Positions 17,009 to 25,259 of a stretch of DNA of 64,000 bases are shown here, in pieces (the first letter of the stretch is position 1; each line of letters begins with the position of its first letter). The notes beneath the pieces are model-generated. The model saw only the letters and a list, made by a program, of their open reading frames with translations, had not been told where the DNA came from and did not search any database. Source of the DNA: Betaproteobacteria bacterium UKL13-2 (lineage in GTDB: Bacteria; Pseudomonadota; Gammaproteobacteria; Burkholderiales; Usitatibacteraceae); assembly GCA_001602455.1 (NCBI GenBank), contig CP012157.1, forward strand, positions 1,049,733 through 1,113,732, written 5' to 3'. The translations under genes and the position numbers were made by a program.

Positions 17009-18241
17009 ATGCTGTATCAAATGCACGAATTTCAGCGCTCCATCATGGAGCCGTGGCGGTGGTGGGCGCAGGCGAGTGTTGATGCCTTGCAAAGCCCGAT
17101 GTCGCCGCTTTCCTATGTGCCCGCATCTAACCGAGCAGCAGCCGGATTTGATTTGATGTTGCGCTTGACCGGGCGCTATGAACGTCCACCGTTTGGGATT
17201 AAGCAAGTATCGCTGGGGGCAAAGCCGTCCGATATCACTGAATCGATTTTGCTCGATAAACCGTTTTGCCAATTGCGGCATTTCGATAAATCGGTCAAAC
17301 GCAAGGGGGAGCCGCACGTACTCGTTTTTGCGCCACTTTCTGGGCACTTTGCCACGCTGCTTCGAGATACCGTTCGCACCATGTTGCCGGATCACGACGT
17401 AACAATCACCGACTGGAAAGATGCGCGTGAAGTTTCGCTGGCCGAAGGCCCGTTTCACTTCGATGACTATGTGGCGTATGTGCAAGAATTTATTCGCTTT
17501 ATGCAACAGCGTTCTGGCGGGAAGTTGCATATCGTCTCAGTGTGCCAGCCGACCGTGCCGGTATTAGCGGCTGTGGCGCTGATGGCCGGGCGCGGCGAGA
17601 AACTGCCTACCTCGATGACGATGATGGGTGGGCCAATCGATGCGCGTAAGAATCCGACATCGGTCAACGACTTTGCCACCCGCCGCCCGCTTTGGTGGTT
17701 TGAACAAAACGTGATCCAGCGTGTGCCGGTGAAATATCCAGGTGCAATGCGGCGCGTGTATCCCGGATTTTTGCAGCTCACCGGATTTGTCGCGATGAAT
17801 CCTGAGCGCCATCTGGAATCGCACCAAGAGTATTACAAACACCTCGTGGCAGGGGACGGCGAATCTGCCGAAGCGCATCGACGTTTTTATGACGAGTACA
17901 ACGCGGTGATGGATTTGCCGGCGGAGTACTACCTCGATACCATCGTGCGCGTGTTTCAAGAGCAGAGCTTGGCGCGGGGAGCGTTAGTTGTTGCGGGCGA
18001 GAAAGTGCGCCCCGAGACGATTCGGAACACGGCGCTGTTCACCATCGAAGGTGAGCTCGATGATATTTCGGGAAGCGGTCAGACCGCCGCCGCGCACACG
18101 TTATGCAGTAACCTGTCGGCATCGTGTGCGCAACATCTGACCGCGCCGGCAGTCGGTCACTACGGCATTTTTTCCGGTCGTAAATATCGCGAGACGATTT
18201 ACCCGCAGATCCGCGATTTCATCAAGAAGCATCACCGCTAA
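17009..18241 (+). CDS. phaZ: intracellular polyhydroxyalkanoate depolymerase
   Basis: This 410-residue protein is an intracellular PHA depolymerase of the Ralstonia PhaZ1 type, which attacks native storage granules in the cytoplasm. It starts MLYQMHEFQRSIMEPWRWWA, the usual N-terminus of the family. The nucleophile is a cysteine in the box SVCQPTVPVLAAV (Cys179) instead of a lipase-box serine. The Asp region (EGELDDISGSGQT) and the His region (VGHYGIFSGRKYRE) follow. ATG 17009 is preceded by AGGAG at suitable spacing; a TTG one codon earlier is a poorer start. A PhaM-like granule protein follows directly. Confidence 0.92.
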   Translation: MLYQMHEFQRSIMEPWRWWAQASVDALQSPMSPLSYVPASNRAAAGFDLMLRLTGRYERPPFGIKQVSLGAKPSDITESILLDKPFCQLRHFDKSVKRKGEPHVLVFAPLSGHFATLLRDTVRTMLPDHDVTITDWKDAREVSLAEGPFHFDDYVAYVQEFIRFMQQRSGGKLHIVSVCQPTVPVLAAVALMAGRGEKLPTSMTMMGGPIDARKNPTSVNDFATRRPLWWFEQNVIQRVPVKYPGAMRRVYPGFLQLTGFVAMNPERHLESHQEYYKHLVAGDGESAEAHRRFYDEYNAVMDLPAEYYLDTIVRVFQEQSLARGALVVAGEKVRPETIRNTALFTIEGELDDISGSGQTAAAHTLCSNLSASCAQHLTAPAVGHYGIFSGRKYRETIYPQIRDFIKKHHR

Positions 18242-18730
18242 ATGTCTGAGACACCGAAAACGCCGCTGCCGGATTACTTTGAATTGCTGCGGGCAATGAC
18301 GGGCGGCGCACCTGCTGCGGGCGGATTTTCTGGGCTCGGGGGCATGCCGGGATTCGGTGCCCACTCGGGCGCCGCGTTCGGGCTTCCAGCGATGAACCCC
18401 GAGGAATTTGACAAGAAGATTCGTGAGTTTGAGGTCGTGCTCATGTGGCTACGTGGCCAGGCCGCAGCAGTGGAATTGTCAATCAAAACAATGGAGTACC
18501 AGCGCGATACACTCCGCCAGATGGGAGCGGCGCGTGAATCCGCAGGCAACGCATTTTCGAGCGAAGACATGGCAAAGTACGCCGCTGCATTCAACCCGAG
18601 TGCGTGGATGGCGCAGATGATGCCGTCCGCCCCAAGCGACTCGGATGCCGCTGGTAACAAGCGTTCCTCCCCGCCCGGTCGCACAAAATCCGGCGCAAAA
18701 CCAAGCGCGGCAAAGAAAAGCAAACCCTAG
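18242..18730 (+). CDS. PhaM-like PHA granule-associated regulatory protein
   Basis: The 162-residue protein begins directly after the phaZ stop codon. It has a glycine-rich segment (residues 20-50) and the PhaM-type helical core NPEEFDKKIREFEVVLMWLR, then GQAAAVELSIKTMEYQRDTL. The tail is rich in Lys, Ser, Pro and Ala (KSGAKPSAAKKSKP) and resembles the nucleoid-binding tail of PhaM. PhaM activates PHA synthase and tethers granules to the nucleoid in Ralstonia, so a role in granule segregation is likely. The TAG stop is part of the CTAG at the left end of family A copy A2. Confidence 0.78.
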   Translation: MSETPKTPLPDYFELLRAMTGGAPAAGGFSGLGGMPGFGAHSGAAFGLPAMNPEEFDKKIREFEVVLMWLRGQAAAVELSIKTMEYQRDTLRQMGAARESAGNAFSSEDMAKYAAAFNPSAWMAQMMPSAPSDSDAAGNKRSSPPGRTKSGAKPSAAKKSKP

Positions 18731-19031
18731 CCTGAATATTTCATGGGTCGCCCGATGTGTCGAGGGAGGTTGCCTCTGAACGAGTGGATAACCAATGTCG
18801 CTCGTTCCACTTTTGCCGTTGATGCGGGCTGCACGTTCACTTTCGGGCGGTTGGACGGCAGATCGGACGGCAAACTGGACGGCACCGTGTTTGCCATCGC
18901 AGTTGATAAAAACGCACCTTCCTCTCGTACTTATTTGGCAAACACGGCCCGCGATGCTGTGGTCGGTCAGGCAAAGAATCGCTCGCCCGTTCGCGACGGT
19001 TTCGAGAAGTTCCCCCAAATGTTCAGGCGAG
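18727..19031 (+). repeat. family A MITE-like repeat, copy A2
   Basis: Copy A2 is about 305 bp. It starts CTAG-CCTGAATATTTCATGG, has the internal GGACGGCA/GATCGGACGGCA direct repeats and the inner arms CCGTGTTTGCCA and TTGGCAAACACGG. It ends CAAATGTTCAGG-CGAG. The last 35 bp before the end differ from A5/A6 and carry the GGTTTCGAGAAG module of family B instead. It contains no transposase. The reading frames inside it (for example AIAVDKNAPSSRTYLANTAR) recur in the other copies only because the DNA is repeated. Confidence 0.85.
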
Positions 19032-19163
19032 CAAAGACGGGCGTCTTGGGGCAAATCTGCCTCAAAATACCCGTCAACAATAGCGTTTTTTTTGGTCAGT
19101 AGCTTGGCAAAGTCCAGCATTGGCGGGAGTTTCCACGGCAAAATGGCTGGAAATTCCCGCCAA
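18998..19163. repeat. family B palindromic repeats, copies B2 and B3
   Basis: B2 (18998-19077) consists of GGTTTCGAGAAGTTCCC, a spacer and the inverted repeat GACGGGCGTCTT...CAAAATACCCGTC. B3 (19120-19163) is a 44-bp palindrome: TTGGCGGGAGTTTCC pairs with GGAAATTCCCGCCAA at 14 of 15 positions. Both overlap or follow A2 and lie just before the HipA-like pseudogene. Confidence 0.75.
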
Positions 19164-19188
19164 ATAATGAGTTTGGTGTTCAACCGTG

Positions 19189-20086
19189 GTGCGTGATTCC
19201 GATTACCCGATTGTCCCGATTCCTGCCGACGCGCGAGAAGACATCGAGCCGCTCGGCAGCAAGCCAAAGTTTTTGGGTGACGCTCGACGGACAGCGCTGG
19301 TTGTTCAAAGAGGCGCGGCCGAACACTGGTAAAGATTGGGCAGAAAAGGTCGCCGCTGAATTTGCAAAGCATATTGGCATGTGGGCTGCGGAGGTTTAGC
19401 TAGCGACATATGTCGGCACGCGCGGGTGCATTTCCAAAAATTTCATTCGTACCCAGATCGGTGAGGCGCTCGTCCACGGCAATGAGGTGTTGGCCGTGAA
19501 CATCAAAGGCTACGACAAAGCGAAGATCGCGAAGCAGTCCGACCACACGGTGCACAACATCGTCGGCGCTATTTCGAGACTCTTTCCGGGAGGCCTAGCG
19601 GAGCCGCTTCTGATGAGGCTCGCGGAATACATGGTGTTTGACGCCCTTATTGGCAACACGGATCGCCACCACGAAAATTGGGGGCTGAACTTACGACTGG
19701 GCAAGGATCCTCGCGCTTTTGTGATGGGTGTCGCGCCGAGCTTTGATCATGCATCGGCCCTTGGGCGCGAATGTCTGGATGAAAGGGCGGCCAAGCTATT
19801 GGCTGAAGACCGGGTACCCCAATATGTAAATGCCGGGCGCGGAGGCGTCTATTGGGAGCCATTGGGTAACAAAGGCGCAAACCCGCTCGCGCTAGTAAAA
19901 TTAGCGGCTGGAAGGTACCCTACCTACTTCGCTCCCGCCTTGGCCAAGGTTTGCAAGCTGACCGAAGATGATGCACGACAAATGATCAGTCGCATCCCTA
20001 AAAATTTGGCGTCTGACGTCTCGAAGCGTTTGGCGCTCGCCATTTTGGTTTACTCACTATCTGAGCTGAAACGGATTCAAACATGA
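19189..20086 (+). pseudogene. HipA-like serine/threonine kinase, frameshifted and with in-frame stop
   Basis: The frame opens VRDSDYPIVPIPADAREDIE, then PLGSKPKF. An extra T in a TTTTT run (near 19270) shifts it into WVTLDGQRWLFKEARPNTGK. A TAG at 19397-19399 interrupts CAAEV-LATYVGTRG where a Glu codon is expected. The rest is open and holds the kinase core: the catalytic-loop motif IGNTDRHHENWGLNL, the metal-binding APSFDHASALGRE and a helical end. HipA-type kinases phosphorylate protein targets and act in toxin-antitoxin systems. A shortened product could start near 19487 (199 residues) and would keep the catalytic motifs but not the N-lobe. Its end overlaps the next ATG by 4 bp. Confidence 0.8.
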
Positions 20087-20823
20087 GTACTTTATTTGTC
20101 GCTTGGCGGTCGCCTGAACCCTCGCGCTCGTGGTTTCCAATCGGTCGCCTCGACGCCGAGAATCCGTCATCTTTTATTTTCCGCTACACGCAGGGAGCTC
20201 TCGACGCGGAGACCCATGCGGGGTTTAAACCCTTGGTGTCGTTTCCAGATTTTCGTAAACGCTATGAGTCCAACCAACTGTTCCCCGTCTTCAAGAATCG
20301 CGTTCTTGACCCCGCACGAAAGGATTTCAAGGAGTATTTGGGCTGGCTTGACTTGGATCCCGCACATTCCGACCCGATTGAGATTCTTGCCCTGACGGGT
20401 GGCGAACGCCAAACGGATAGCTTGGAGGTGTTTCCGCGCATCCTCAAGCGCGCGGATCAGACCTTTTCATGTCGCTTTTTCTTACACGGTTTACGACACG
20501 TCTCGGACGCTGGGCGGGCGACAGCCAACGCGCTTGCAGCCGAAACGCCGCTACAGGTTGCGGTGGAGCTAAACAATCCGGTTGGCCCGCTGGCGATTCA
20601 ACTGCAAACGACCGACTGCCACATGATCGGCTGGGCGCCGCGTTATCTGGTGCAGGACTTGATTGCTGGTATCAATGAACATCCCATGGTTTCTGCCAAG
20701 GTTGTTCGCGTAAATGAGCATGGCGCGCCGCTAGCGCGAAGAATCCTGATTGAACTTACTGGGACTTTGCCAGCGAGTTTTGAACCGATGTCAGGCGCGC
20801 AGTTCAGGCTGCTCGCCGCCTAG
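20083..20823 (+). CDS. HIRAN-domain-like partner of the HipA-like kinase
   Basis: This 246-residue protein starts within the kinase stop codon (ATGA), so the two genes form one operon. The N-terminal half (LFVAWRSPEPSRSWFPIGRL, GFKPLVSFPDF, NQLFPVFKNRVL) has the look of the HipA N-terminal or 'HIRAN-associated' domain. The TGGERQTDSLEVFP segment follows. The C-terminal part (FFLHGLRHVSD ... DCHMIGWAPRYLVQDLIAGI) resembles a HIRAN domain, which in other proteins binds DNA ends or single-stranded DNA. The frame is intact although the kinase is not. Function is unproven; antitoxin or targeting subunit is my inference. Confidence 0.65.
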   Translation: MSTLFVAWRSPEPSRSWFPIGRLDAENPSSFIFRYTQGALDAETHAGFKPLVSFPDFRKRYESNQLFPVFKNRVLDPARKDFKEYLGWLDLDPAHSDPIEILALTGGERQTDSLEVFPRILKRADQTFSCRFFLHGLRHVSDAGRATANALAAETPLQVAVELNNPVGPLAIQLQTTDCHMIGWAPRYLVQDLIAGINEHPMVSAKVVRVNEHGAPLARRILIELTGTLPASFEPMSGAQFRLLAA

Positions 20824-20832
20824 GCGGTCGTA

Positions 20833-20985
20833 ATGCAGAGCTTCCGCACGCGGCAAAACCGCAAACTCGAACTCACCACCCCGCCACACACCTACCAAAT
20901 GCCCGGTCGGTACAAAGTGGCGGTGAAGCTGATCGATATTTTTGGCAATCACACGATGACACTGGTGCCCGTCAGTGTCGGCTGA
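20833..20985 (+). pseudogene. short C-terminal fragment of an unidentified protein
   Basis: A 50-codon frame reads MQSFRTRQNRKLELTTPPHT, then YQMPGRYKVAVKLIDIFGNH and [10 protein letters not shown], and stops at 20983-20985. GRYKVAVKxIDIFGNxT followed by a hydrophobic V-rich end looks like the tail of a large enzyme, perhaps a DNA methyltransferase or helicase of a restriction-type system. I cannot confirm this. There is no upstream body, so it is probably a leftover of an accessory gene. Confidence 0.35.
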
Positions 20986-20989
20986 AACC

Positions 20990-21934
20990 ATGCCCCTATC
21001 AGAAGCCGACGAAGCGCTCATCGACGATTTGTTCGACGCCTTCGCCTACCCCATAGACTTCCCGTTTGAGGCGGTCGCAACAGCGAAAGCGAACTGGCCC
21101 GCCGTTGGCACGGCTTTCATTCAAGAACTTGAAGACGCCGTTGCCGACCCGTGGGCATATGCTAACGGGGACATGATTTACGAATTTGCCTACCGATTGG
21201 CCTCAGATATGCGCGATACACGCGCCTTTGCGCCGTTGCTGGCAACGCTTTACTTCCCGGAGGACATTAGCGAAGCGCTGATGGGCGACGGCACCATCAG
21301 CAATTTGCCGCGTGCGCTTGCGTGCACGTTCGATGCGTCCGACCCTGCCAGCGAAGCCAAATTGCGCGGCGTCGCGGAAAATCGAAAGCTGTTTGTTTGG
21401 AGCCGCGTTGCGGCAGTCGATGCGTTATACATCCGCGCTCACGAGGGCGATGCTGATCGTGACGCTGTCAAACGTTGGGTTTTTGGCCTCGCTAACGCCG
21501 AGGCCGAAGCGGTTCGCCTTCGCGACGAGGATACAACCGTACTGGAATCGTTGATCTCGACATTGACCGATTTGCGCGCCGCTGAGTACCTGCCCGATAT
21601 TGAGGTGTGGCGGACCACACTACCGATGGATCAATTCTGCGATTCGCTCGAACACATTCGCGATTCGATCACTTCACCCATGAGCAGTGGCGAATATGAA
21701 GATAAGTTCCACCGCTACTACGGCCAGCTCACTGAAGAGTTCGCAACCTGGGCGACGTTTGTTGAAAAGGCTGACCGCGATGCGCGTGCCGCGCTCGACG
21801 ACGACGAATTTGATGGCTATTCAGAAGCAGCGCATTTGCCATTCGTTCGCCCGACGCCTAAGGTTGGTCGTAACGAGCCCTGCCCATGTGGCAGCGGACT
21901 AAAGTTCAAGAAGTGCTGCGGTAAAGACGCTTAA
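20990..21934 (+). CDS. DUF1186/SEC-C motif protein
   Basis: This acidic protein of about 314 residues is all-helical in appearance (DUF1186-like: [20 protein letters not shown]). It ends with a SEC-C zinc-binding motif, [19 protein letters not shown], like the one at the C-terminus of SecA. SEC-C motifs bind zinc and mediate protein contacts. The family has no agreed function. A GTG at 20975, five codons upstream, is an alternative start. The gene follows the HipA/HIRAN pair and a gene fragment, in a patch that looks acquired. Confidence 0.82.
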   Translation: MPLSEADEALIDDLFDAFAYPIDFPFEAVATAKANWPAVGTAFIQELEDAVADPWAYANGDMIYEFAYRLASDMRDTRAFAPLLATLYFPEDISEALMGDGTISNLPRALACTFDASDPASEAKLRGVAENRKLFVWSRVAAVDALYIRAHEGDADRDAVKRWVFGLANAEAEAVRLRDEDTTVLESLISTLTDLRAAEYLPDIEVWRTTLPMDQFCDSLEHIRDSITSPMSSGEYEDKFHRYYGQLTEEFATWATFVEKADRDARAALDDDEFDGYSEAAHLPFVRPTPKVGRNEPCPCGSGLKFKKCCGKDA

Positions 21935-21989
21935 GGTTCAAATCGCAACACCGCGACAACGTATGGAACAAAAATCGTCGCACGTAGCA

Positions 21990-22069
21990 GGTTTCGAGAA
22001 GTTCCCGGTGCGCAAAAGTCGTTATTTGACGGCCACTCCCAAGCATAAATGTCCGGAGAAGCCCGCCCA
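21990..22069. repeat. family B repeat, copy B4
   Basis: GGTTTCGAGAAGTTCCC at 21990 is followed after about 20 bp by TTGACGGCCACTCCCAAGCA, a spacer and GGAGAAGCCCGCCCAG. The layout matches copy B5, but the palindrome is degenerate. It lies between the SEC-C gene and the GbsR-like regulator. Confidence 0.55.
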
Positions 22070-22104
22070 GTAACGACTTGCTTTTCGTGCCCATTTTCCT
22101 ATAA

Positions 22105-22122
22105 TTTCAGTAATTACTGAAA
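22105..22122. promoter_or_regulatory. 18-bp perfect palindrome, candidate GbsR/MarR operator
   Basis: TTTCAGTAATTACTGAAA is a perfect 18-bp palindrome about 40 bp before the start of the GbsR/MarR-family gene. MarR-type dimers bind palindromes of this length and often repress their own promoter. An autoregulatory operator is therefore the simplest reading. It would also control cioAB if the genes are cotranscribed. Confidence 0.65.
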
Positions 22123-22160
22123 ATTCAGGAACCGTTCTCCACGGTTCTATTCAAACGGAC

Positions 22161-22757
22161 ATGAACCTAACACCGCTCGCGCAAAATTTTGTCCTCCACT
22201 TTGGCGAGATGGGCAGTCGCTGGGGCATTAATCGGACTGTCGGCCAAATCTACGCGCTGTTATATGTCTCTCAGCGACCACTAAACGCCGATGAAATCGC
22301 CGAAGCACTCAACTTCTCGCGCTCGAACGTCAGCATGGGGCTGAAGGAACTCGAGTCGTGGCGTCTGACCAAGTTGCAACATCTGCCAAATGATCGGCGC
22401 GAGTATTTTTCGGCACCTGAAGATGTCTGGGCGATTTTTCGTACGCTGGCGGAGGAGCGCCGCAAGCGTGAAATCGATCCCACACTTTCGATGCTGCGCG
22501 ATGCGCTAATGGCCGCGCCATCAAACGCGGAAGACCTTCACGTTCAGCAGCGTATGAGAGAAATGCACGACTTGATTGAGATGGCCACGCTGTGGTTTAA
22601 CGACGTGCAAAAGCTCGAACCTGAAACATTGAAGCAGCTCATGAAAATGGGTTCACACGTCACCAAACTGCTCGAAATGAAGGACAAGCTCAAGACGGTC
22701 GCTGGTGGGCGAGCGTCGTCCGCACGCGCCGCCAATCCCGAAAACCAATCGACCTGA
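22161..22757 (+). CDS. GbsR/MarR-family transcriptional regulator
   Basis: The 198-residue protein has the GbsR layout: an N-terminal helix (NFVLHFGEMGSRWGINRTVG), then the winged helix-turn-helix QIYALLYVSQRPLNADEIAE followed by ALNFSRSNVSMGLKELESWR. A wing (HLPNDRREYFSAPEDVW) and a long helical C-terminus come next. Members of this group act as repressors. The gene lies 63 bp upstream of cioA on the same strand. It probably regulates the bd oxidase and itself through the palindrome at 22105. The inducer is unknown. Confidence 0.85.
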   Translation: MNLTPLAQNFVLHFGEMGSRWGINRTVGQIYALLYVSQRPLNADEIAEALNFSRSNVSMGLKELESWRLTKLQHLPNDRREYFSAPEDVWAIFRTLAEERRKREIDPTLSMLRDALMAAPSNAEDLHVQQRMREMHDLIEMATLWFNDVQKLEPETLKQLMKMGSHVTKLLEMKDKLKTVAGGRASSARAANPENQST

Positions 22758-22820
22758 TTTCTACCTTCTCTTTCTTTAGCGCGCCGCAACTACCCGACGA
22801 CCTCGACTGTAAAGCCCTCC

Positions 22821-24200
22821 ATGTTTGATATCGATCCCATCATTCTCGCGCGCGCGCAATTTGGCGCCAACATCACGTTCCACATTTTGTTTCCGACCAT
22901 TTCCATATCGCTCACATGGGTGATGCTGTTTTTCAAGCTGCGGTACAACAGCACCGGCGACATGAAGTGGATGGACGCCTACAAGTTTTGGGTCAAGATA
23001 TTTGCGCTGACGTTTGCGCTTGGTGTGGTCAGTGGTATCACCATGAGCTTTCAGTTCGGTACCAACTGGCCTGGCTTCATGGAAACGGTGGGTAATATCG
23101 CGGGGCCGCTGCTGGCCTATGAAGTTCTGACGGCGTTCTTTCTGGAAGCGACTTTCTTAGGCATCATGCTGTTCGGCTTTAATCGTGTCTCCAATCGCAT
23201 GCACACCATGGCGACACTGCTGGTCGCAATTGGGACGACGATGTCAGCGTATTGGATTTTGGTGCTGAACTCCTGGATGCAGACACCGGTTGGCTTTGAA
23301 ATGATTAACGGCAAAGCCCACGCCACCGATTGGCTCGCCATCCTCTTCAATCCGTCTTTTCCGTATCGATTCACCCACATGATGTTGGCCTCCGGCTTGA
23401 CGGTGGCATTCTTAATCGCGGGTATTTCGGCCTATCGTTGGCTGCGCGGTGATCGCGCCGCCGCTGTGTTGGCTGCGTTAAAAACTGGCGTGTACTTGGC
23501 GGCGATATTGATTCCGCTGCAAATTTTTGCCGGCGATATGCATGGCTTAAACACGCTTAAGCATCAGCCCGCGAAAGTCGCGGCGATGGAAGGTGTGTGG
23601 AACACCCAACGCGGTGTGCCAGTGCTGCTGTTTGCGATTCCTGATGAAAAAACGCGTACCAATAAATTTGAAATTGGCATTCCCAAATTGGCGAGTCTGA
23701 TCTTGACCCACGACCCCGAGGGCGAGATCAAAGGGTTGAACGACTTCATCGGTAAACATCCGCCGGTGTTACAAGTGTTCTGGGCGTTTCGTATCATGGT
23801 CGGCGTTGGTATGCTGATGCTGGCAGTCTCGTGGCTGGCGGCGTGGCAGTTAAAACGCAAAGGCGAAACCCATCCCTGGCTCACGCGCATACTCATCGGC
23901 ATGAGTTTTTCTGGTTGGGTGGCAACGGTGGCGGGGTGGTACGTCACTGAGATCGGCCGTCAACCCTTCCTCGTGTATGGCGTGCTGCGCACGGCCGATG
24001 CCGCCTCGAGCGTCGGCAGCGGCATGATCGCAACCACATTCTTGATGTACCTCTTCACCTATGTGGTGCTGACTATTTCGTACATTTCGGTGGTGTTCTA
24101 CTTGGCGCGCAACGCTGGTGGACCGGTCACGGATAAACCTGCGTCGGCTGAAGTCGCTGGCGCGTCCATCCCACCGCAGTTGTCCGCCAGCAAACCGTAA
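22821..24200 (+). CDS. cioA: cytochrome bd-type quinol oxidase subunit I (cyanide-insensitive type)
   Basis: This 459-residue membrane protein is subunit I of a bd-type quinol oxidase and carries the haem groups. The N-terminal ILARAQFGANITFHILFPTI contains the haem d/b595 His ligand. Helix motifs (SGITMSFQFGTNWPGFMETV) and the GWYVTEIGRQPFLVYGVLRT signature are present. The loop between helices 6 and 7 (Q-loop) is short, as in the cyanide-insensitive CioA group. It reduces oxygen to water without pumping protons and helps at low oxygen or under respiratory poisoning. cioB follows after 14 bp. Confidence 0.93.
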   Translation: MFDIDPIILARAQFGANITFHILFPTISISLTWVMLFFKLRYNSTGDMKWMDAYKFWVKIFALTFALGVVSGITMSFQFGTNWPGFMETVGNIAGPLLAYEVLTAFFLEATFLGIMLFGFNRVSNRMHTMATLLVAIGTTMSAYWILVLNSWMQTPVGFEMINGKAHATDWLAILFNPSFPYRFTHMMLASGLTVAFLIAGISAYRWLRGDRAAAVLAALKTGVYLAAILIPLQIFAGDMHGLNTLKHQPAKVAAMEGVWNTQRGVPVLLFAIPDEKTRTNKFEIGIPKLASLILTHDPEGEIKGLNDFIGKHPPVLQVFWAFRIMVGVGMLMLAVSWLAAWQLKRKGETHPWLTRILIGMSFSGWVATVAGWYVTEIGRQPFLVYGVLRTADAASSVGSGMIATTFLMYLFTYVVLTISYISVVFYLARNAGGPVTDKPASAEVAGASIPPQLSASKP

Positions 24201-24214
24201 CACCACGGGAGCCG

Positions 24215-25237
24215 ATGATGGAAATGTTCGCAGATGAAAAATGGCTGGCGGTAGTTTTCTTGGGCCTGATGGGCATCTCGATGCTGGCCTACGTGATCCT
24301 CGATGGCTACGATCTCGGTGTGGGCATTTTGTTGCAACGCGCGAGTGACGAGCACAAGGACGTGATGATTTCCTCCATCGGTCCGTTTTGGGACGCGAAC
24401 GAGACGTGGCTGGTGTTAGGCGTGGGGATCTTATTGGTCGCTTTCCCAGCAGCGCACGGCGTCATTTTGACCGCGCTATATCTGCCAGTCGCGTTGATGT
24501 TGCTTGGTCTTATCTTGCGCGGTGTGGCGTTTGACTTTCGTGTGAAAGCTGAGGCGCACCACAAGCCGCTGTGGAATTTCGCCTTCTATGCGGGTTCACT
24601 CGTGGCCTCATTCGCACAGGGCGTGATGCTGGGTTTGTACATCACCGGCTTTAACTATGGCGCCTTGTCGTTGCTGTTTGCGTTGATTACAGGTCTTTGC
24701 CTCTGCGCAGGCTACGGCTTGCTCGGTAGCGGCTGGCTGCTGATGAAGACCTCCGGCGCGTTACAGAAGCAGGCGGTGGCTTGGGCACAGCGTAGCTTAT
24801 GGCTGACGGGGCTGGGCATCGCAGCGATTTCCATCGTCACGCCGATGGTCAGCCAACGGATTTTCGATAAGTGGTTCACGCTACCGTATCTATTCATGTT
24901 GCTGCCGATTCCGATTGCAACCGCCGTATTGTTTTTTGTCATCGATCGCACCTTGCGGCGATTGCCGAAGCGGCTTGCAGAAGGCAATGAATACGGGGCG
25001 TGGGTGCCCTTTGCGGCAACTGTCGGTATTTTTCTCTTGGCGTTCTACGGCCTTGCCTATAGCTTGTTCCCGTATCTGGTGGTCGATCGTATCGACATCT
25101 GGCAAGCCGCCAGTGCGCCTGAATCGCTGAAGATCATTTTGGTTGGTGCGGCGGTGGTGCTGCCAGCAATCTTCGGCTACACCATCTACGCTTATCGCGT
25201 TTTTTGGGGTAAGGCGCGCGAACTGACCTACTATTAG
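24215..25237 (+). CDS. cioB: cytochrome bd-type quinol oxidase subunit II
   Basis: The 340-residue subunit II has about nine membrane helices and the family motifs AYVILDGYDLGVGILLQRAS, DANETWLVLGVGILLVAFPA and ALYLPVALMLLGLILRGVAF. It pairs with CioA. GGGAG precedes the start region; ATG at 24215 or 24218 may be used. No small CydX-like subunit is recognisable downstream. The TAG stop is followed by CCTAGC, which hints at another weak repeat boundary. Confidence 0.93.
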   Translation: MMEMFADEKWLAVVFLGLMGISMLAYVILDGYDLGVGILLQRASDEHKDVMISSIGPFWDANETWLVLGVGILLVAFPAAHGVILTALYLPVALMLLGLILRGVAFDFRVKAEAHHKPLWNFAFYAGSLVASFAQGVMLGLYITGFNYGALSLLFALITGLCLCAGYGLLGSGWLLMKTSGALQKQAVAWAQRSLWLTGLGIAAISIVTPMVSQRIFDKWFTLPYLFMLLPIPIATAVLFFVIDRTLRRLPKRLAEGNEYGAWVPFAATVGIFLLAFYGLAYSLFPYLVVDRIDIWQAASAPESLKIILVGAAVVLPAIFGYTIYAYRVFWGKARELTYY

Positions 25238-25259
25238 CCTAGCTATCTCACAGTGCGCC

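Noticed and set aside
18479-19372. Long minus-strand open frame (297 codons) across phaM and the repeats
   Set aside because: It runs antisense to phaM and then through repeats A2 and B2/B3; codon content follows the other strand and no family is recognisable.
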